A stretch of 8,607 nucleotides of DNA from contig JBOFSQ010000058.1 in the NCBI GenBank assembly GCA_051651625.1, positions 1 through 8,607 on the forward strand. Reading direction: 5' to 3'. Under the pieces are notes generated by a model, which had not been told where the DNA came from, searched no databases, and saw nothing but the letters and a program-made list of their open reading frames with translations. Source of the stretch: JBOFSQ01 sp051651625. GTDB taxonomy: Bacteria > Planctomycetota > Planctomycetia > Pirellulales > Thermoguttaceae. Positions 6,348 to 8,607 of the stretch are shown one piece after another (the first letter of the stretch is position 1; each line of letters opens with the position of its first letter). The translations under genes were made by a program, and so were the position numbers.

Positions 6348-7382
6348 CTACTGCGCCGAAGATTTGCTGCCGCGTGGTGAGGCACTGATCGGTTGGTCTG
6401 GCCCGCACGGTCGCGCGGCAACTTGGTAACCGCGTGCAACAAGCGTCTCACGAACGTGCCGGTATGCCTCAAACGAATCTGGATAAACCCACAGCGTTAT
6501 CGTTCGTTCATTCGGTTTGTAAACCGCGAGACGTTGCCAAAATTGCGAACCGGTTTTGAGTGCGGTTGCGATGTCTTCGCCTTGGTCTTGACGAAGCGGT
6601 TCAAACTCGGCGTAGTCGAGTTCAAGTCGTCGCCCGTACCCGCGACTTCCAGCCATCGTGTCGAAAATCACGAGGCGATAACGCATCATATAATCTTGAA
6701 TCGGGCCGATTTGGTTCTCGATGACCGATTCCTTCATGTACTCTTGTTGCCGCGACGTGATCTCGATCTGCAACTTTCCAAGTAACAGTTCGCACGGAAC
6801 TTCGCTGACCTTTCCGCCCGCGAGTCGGAAGTGGACTTCCTTGCCATCGACTTGCCGTGAGAGCGGCGTCGGACGATTTTCGAGCGTCTGCGCTGCGGGC
6901 GGATTCGCGGCGTGCCACGCGATTTCGTGTTCAGCTTTTGCGAGTTGTTCGCTCGTTGCATCGAGCTGCGACTTGAGCGTCGCTGCAACACTCTGCTGCG
7001 ACTGGTCTTCGCTGCGGGCGATGTCTATCGCTGCACGGAACGACGAGATAACGTCGATAGCGGCGGCGTGCTCGACTTCTGCTCTAAAGATAGCATCGTC
7101 GATTTGCTGCGACTGTGTACGCAAGTTGAGCGTCTCGTCGTAGACGTTCGTGAGACGCGCGTCGGCATCGGCACTGAGCGCGACGAGACGTTTGCGATGT
7201 GCGTCGTCGTCTTCGGACGTGAGCGGGAGACCGAGCGACGACGTTGCACGCACCCCCGCCACCATCACGAGAATGATAAGAATCCCGACGATATTGGAGG
7301 TGATGTCGAGGAACGAGTCCTGACCTCCCTCCATCCCACCTGCCTCCTGCGGTGGGCGACGACGGCGATAACGAGTCTTCAT
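6348..7382 (-). CDS. ExbD-like one-TM coiled-coil protein, planctomycete type
   Basis: The 344-residue protein has a short basic cytoplasmic start (MKTRYRRRRPP), the phrase GGMEGGQDSFLDITSN, and a single membrane helix at about 28-45 (SNIVGILIILVMVAGVRA). The rest should be periplasmic. About 65-158 is a charged Ala/Gln-rich region likely to form a coiled coil. A C-terminal domain (about 195-325) follows, with TITLWVYPDSFEAYRHVRETL (294-314) and the tail PRGSKSSAQ. The topology and the polar residue before the helix recall ExbD/TolR, which work with an ExbB/TolQ/MotA-type channel, but no such partner lies in the window. The gene starts 2 nt after the stop of the Gly-rich gene, has no ribosome binding site of its own, and is probably translationally coupled to it. 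Similar proteins are common in planctomycetes; a biochemical role is not known to me. Confidence 0.85.
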   Translation of the reverse strand: MKTRYRRRRPPQEAGGMEGGQDSFLDITSNIVGILIILVMVAGVRATSSLGLPLTSEDDDAHRKRLVALSADADARLTNVYDETLNLRTQSQQIDDAIFRAEVEHAAAIDVISSFRAAIDIARSEDQSQQSVAATLKSQLDATSEQLAKAEHEIAWHAANPPAAQTLENRPTPLSRQVDGKEVHFRLAGGKVSEVPCELLLGKLQIEITSRQQEYMKESVIENQIGPIQDYMMRYRLVIFDTMAGSRGYGRRLELDYAEFEPLRQDQGEDIATALKTGSQFWQRLAVYKPNERTITLWVYPDSFEAYRHVRETLVARGYQVAARPCGPDQPISASPRGSKSSAQ

Positions 7383-7384
7383 TT

Positions 7385-8323
7385 CTACGGTGTTGTCTCG
7401 CTACCGCGGCTTTCGTATTGCGTCGGTTTTTGTTGCGATGCGTCGCGCTGTTGTGCGGCGACGTACTCGCGCGTCTTCGAGACGAGCACTTTCGCAATCG
7501 AAACTTGCTGGCCGCTAAACCACGGATAAGCTACGGGACGACGCGGGTCGGGGCGATTGACTTTGTTTGCGAGTTCGTCCCACGAAAGTCCACTGTTGAG
7601 GTGCCACGCCGCCGCTTGAACTGCCTGCTGATCGACCGTCGGGTTCGCAAGCAAGCTGCACAACGCTTGTACTTCAAGATTGTCCGTCGCCCGTTCTATC
7701 GGGGCGAGCGTGTACTTGACTCCGCGATGCGGGTCGCGCTTACCGTGTTCGAGGCAAACGGTTCGCACGTCGCCTTTGAGGCTGCTGTTCGGTTTCAGAA
7801 TGACCGTCGGCTGCTGGTCGGGAGCTACGCTGTACATTCCACCGCCACCGCCGCCGTAGTTGCCACCGCCCATTCCGCCCATCATTCCGCCGCCCATTCC
7901 ACCACCGTATCCACCCATGCCGCCCATTCCGCCGCCCATCATCTGGTTGCCGCCACCACCACCGTAGCCACCGCCGCCGCCACCATAGCTGTTATTGCCA
8001 CCGCCGTAGCTGCTGCCACCACCACCACTCCGGCCCGAACGACCACCCGAACGGCCTGACGATCCACCGCCACCGAAGTCGTCGAACTGTGCGGTCGGAA
8101 TCCCTGCGAACGCATCGGGAAGGACGAGTTCGAGTGTTTCGTCGGTTTTGTTCTTGAGCGTCACGCGGGCCGACAACGCACTGTAGGCGGTGAGATACGT
8201 CTCGGCCAACCCTTGGTTTACCGCGTCGAAAAGCGGAACGCGCCGCACCGGTTTCGCCTCTTCTCCAAACACAACACCACAAGCCAGCAGCAACGCCGCT
8301 CCCAAAAATGCAACACGTTTCAT
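7385..8323 (-). CDS. Secreted protein with Gly/Met/Tyr-rich insert, planctomycete-type hypothetical
   Basis: The 312-residue protein starts MKRVAFLGAALLLACGVVFG, a clear signal peptide with cleavage likely near residue 20. C15 lies in the hydrophobic core and not in a convincing lipobox. Residues about 36-80 (YSALSARVTLKNKTDETLELVLPDAF region) look like half of a beta-sandwich. Residues 84-162 are a low-complexity Gly-rich tract. The ordered sequence resumes with VILKPNSSLKGDVRTVCLEHGKRDPHRGVKY (174-204), then a helical part with QAVQAAAWHLNSGLSWDELANK (233-254). The KNKTDETLELVLPDAFAG, CLEHGK and AAWHLNSGLSWDEL phrases recall a planctomycete family of unknown function. The ATG at 8323 is chosen over the TTG at 8350 because of the ribosome binding site and the signal peptide. 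It is the first gene of a two-gene unit with the ExbD-like gene. Confidence 0.85.
   Translation of the reverse strand: MKRVAFLGAALLLACGVVFGEEAKPVRRVPLFDAVNQGLAETYLTAYSALSARVTLKNKTDETLELVLPDAFAGIPTAQFDDFGGGGSSGRSGGRSGRSGGGGSSYGGGNNSYGGGGGGYGGGGGNQMMGGGMGGMGGYGGGMGGGMMGGMGGGNYGGGGGGMYSVAPDQQPTVILKPNSSLKGDVRTVCLEHGKRDPHRGVKYTLAPIERATDNLEVQALCSLLANPTVDQQAVQAAAWHLNSGLSWDELANKVNRPDPRRPVAYPWFSGQQVSIAKVLVSKTREYVAAQQRDASQQKPTQYESRGSETTP
7838..8074 (-). repeat. Low-complexity coding tract for Gly/Met/Tyr repeats
   Basis: This stretch encodes residues 84-162 of the secreted protein. It consists of GGGG, GGM, GGY and GGGN units with serine and arginine early (RSGGRSGRSG) and methionine late (MMGGGMGGMGG, GGGMMGGMGG). 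On the plus strand it reads as repeated GCCACC/GCCGCC triplets, prone to slippage, so its length probably varies between strains. Long antisense frames across it are by-products of this composition. Confidence 0.9.
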
Positions 8324-8331
8324 AACACGCA

Positions 8332-8337
8332 CCCTCT
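8332..8337 (-). promoter_or_regulatory. Ribosome binding site that fixes the start of the Gly-rich gene
   Basis: On the minus strand AGAGGG ends 8 nt before the ATG at 8323. The upstream TTG at 8350 has no such site and would put charged residues in front of the signal peptide. Confidence 0.75.
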
Positions 8338-8381
8338 TTTTTTGTTTCAAAAGTCGCTAGAGAAAGTGGACAGACTCGCGG

Positions 8382-8410
8382 ATTCTACAGAATCAGCGAA
8401 ACGGAGTCAA
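8382..8410 (-). promoter_or_regulatory. Sigma70-type promoter of the Gly-rich/ExbD-like gene pair
   Basis: On the minus strand TTGACT (8410-8405) and TAGAAT (8387-8382) are separated by exactly 17 nt. Each hexamer differs from consensus at one base. Transcription should start near 8375, leaving a leader of about 50 nt with the ribosome binding site. This is the only promoter in the window with both hexamers. Confidence 0.7.
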
Positions 8411-8500
8411 GGGAAGTTTTTGTGGACGCGAAATTCAAACCGGCTTTGAGTGGGTGTAGTAAAATCTACTTGCACGAGAACATTGGTTGTCTGGTATTTT

Positions 8501-8596
8501 CGCCCCAACGGGGCGATAGAGCTTAGCCGTGGGTGAGCGGTATTCCGCGAACCCACGGTACGCATCCACAACAAAATCCGTAGCCCCAACGGGGCG
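8501..8596. repeat. REP-like pair: two GCCCC-AAC-GGGGC palindromes around a larger hairpin
   Basis: CGCCCCAACGGGGCG (8501-8515) and GCCCCAACGGGGCG (8583-8596) are direct copies of a palindrome with a 3-nt AAC loop. Between them CCGTGGGT (8527-8534) pairs with ACCCACGG (8551-8558), and inside it GCGG (8537-8540) pairs with CCGC (8545-8548) around TATT. The two stems are joined by a symmetric GA/GA internal loop. The second palindrome is preceded by GTAG, a tetranucleotide also found beside many REP hairpins. The layout fits a repetitive extragenic palindrome unit of the kind mobilised by TnpA-REP (RAYT) proteins, none of which is in the window. The 8411-8500 stretch before it holds nothing else that I can identify. 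Confidence 0.7.
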
Positions 8597-8607
8597 TAAG
8601 AGTTGTG

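Noticed and set aside
7352..8059. A 235-codon plus-strand frame rich in Ala, His and Thr
   Set aside because: It is antisense to the Gly-rich gene. Its low complexity comes from the glycine codons read backwards, and the minus strand has the promoter, ribosome binding site and signal peptide.
8492..8500. TGGTATTTT as another extended -10
   Set aside because: The hexamer has two mismatches to consensus, there is no -35, and only repeat DNA follows in the window.
8407..8589. A 60-codon minus-strand frame at the right end
   Set aside because: It runs through the REP-like palindromes and the promoter region of the Gly-rich gene, and its sequence is what that repeat gives when translated.

Overview
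The window looks like chromosomal DNA of a Planctomycetota bacterium of moderately high GC. The evidence is the gene content and the intergenic DNA. It holds a secreted DUF1080 protein, a DUF6786-type protein, a one-TM ExbD-like protein with the planctomycete-style N-terminus (QDSFLDITSNIVGILIILVM), and a secreted protein with a long Gly/Met/Tyr-rich insert. The intergenic gaps are filled with foldback repeats. A Pirellulales-like lineage is a guess from gene resemblance only.

Layout. 1-156: part of a tandem repeat, then an extended -10 promoter and the leader of dnaE. 157-3702 (+): dnaE, the replicative DNA polymerase III alpha subunit, with an apparently intact metal-binding PHP domain. 3703-4040: a gap with a 'tatccgcagattcacacaga'-type repeat, a long imperfect inverted repeat, a short hairpin and an extended -10 promoter. 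4041-4826 (+): secreted DUF1080 protein (3-keto-glycoside hydrolase-like). 4827-5010: a 125-bp MITE-like element with hairpin-forming terminal inverted repeats. 5011-6225 (+): DUF6786-like cytoplasmic protein. 6226-6347: a convergent gap with a cluster of nested hairpins and an extended -10 that has no gene behind it. 6348-7382 (-): ExbD-like one-TM coiled-coil protein. 7385-8323 (-): secreted Gly-rich protein, 2 nt upstream of the ExbD-like gene and transcribed with it from a good sigma70-type promoter (TTGACT-N17-TAGAAT). 8411-8607: a REP-like pair of palindromes around a larger hairpin.

How the genes work together. dnaE is a housekeeping gene with no visible link to its neighbours. DUF1080 and DUF6786 are co-directional; both families are common in planctomycetes and at least the first is tied to carbohydrate turnover, but the repeat element between them argues against a tight operon. 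The two minus-strand genes are a true translationally coupled pair, probably a cell-envelope module: one exported protein and one inner-membrane-anchored protein.

The protein genes are mostly recognisable, though the function of the minus-strand pair is unknown. The least explained signal is between the genes: every gap or flank carries a different foldback repeat. The MITE-like element at 4850-4974 and the hairpin cluster at 6252-6330 are the best candidates for something not well described.
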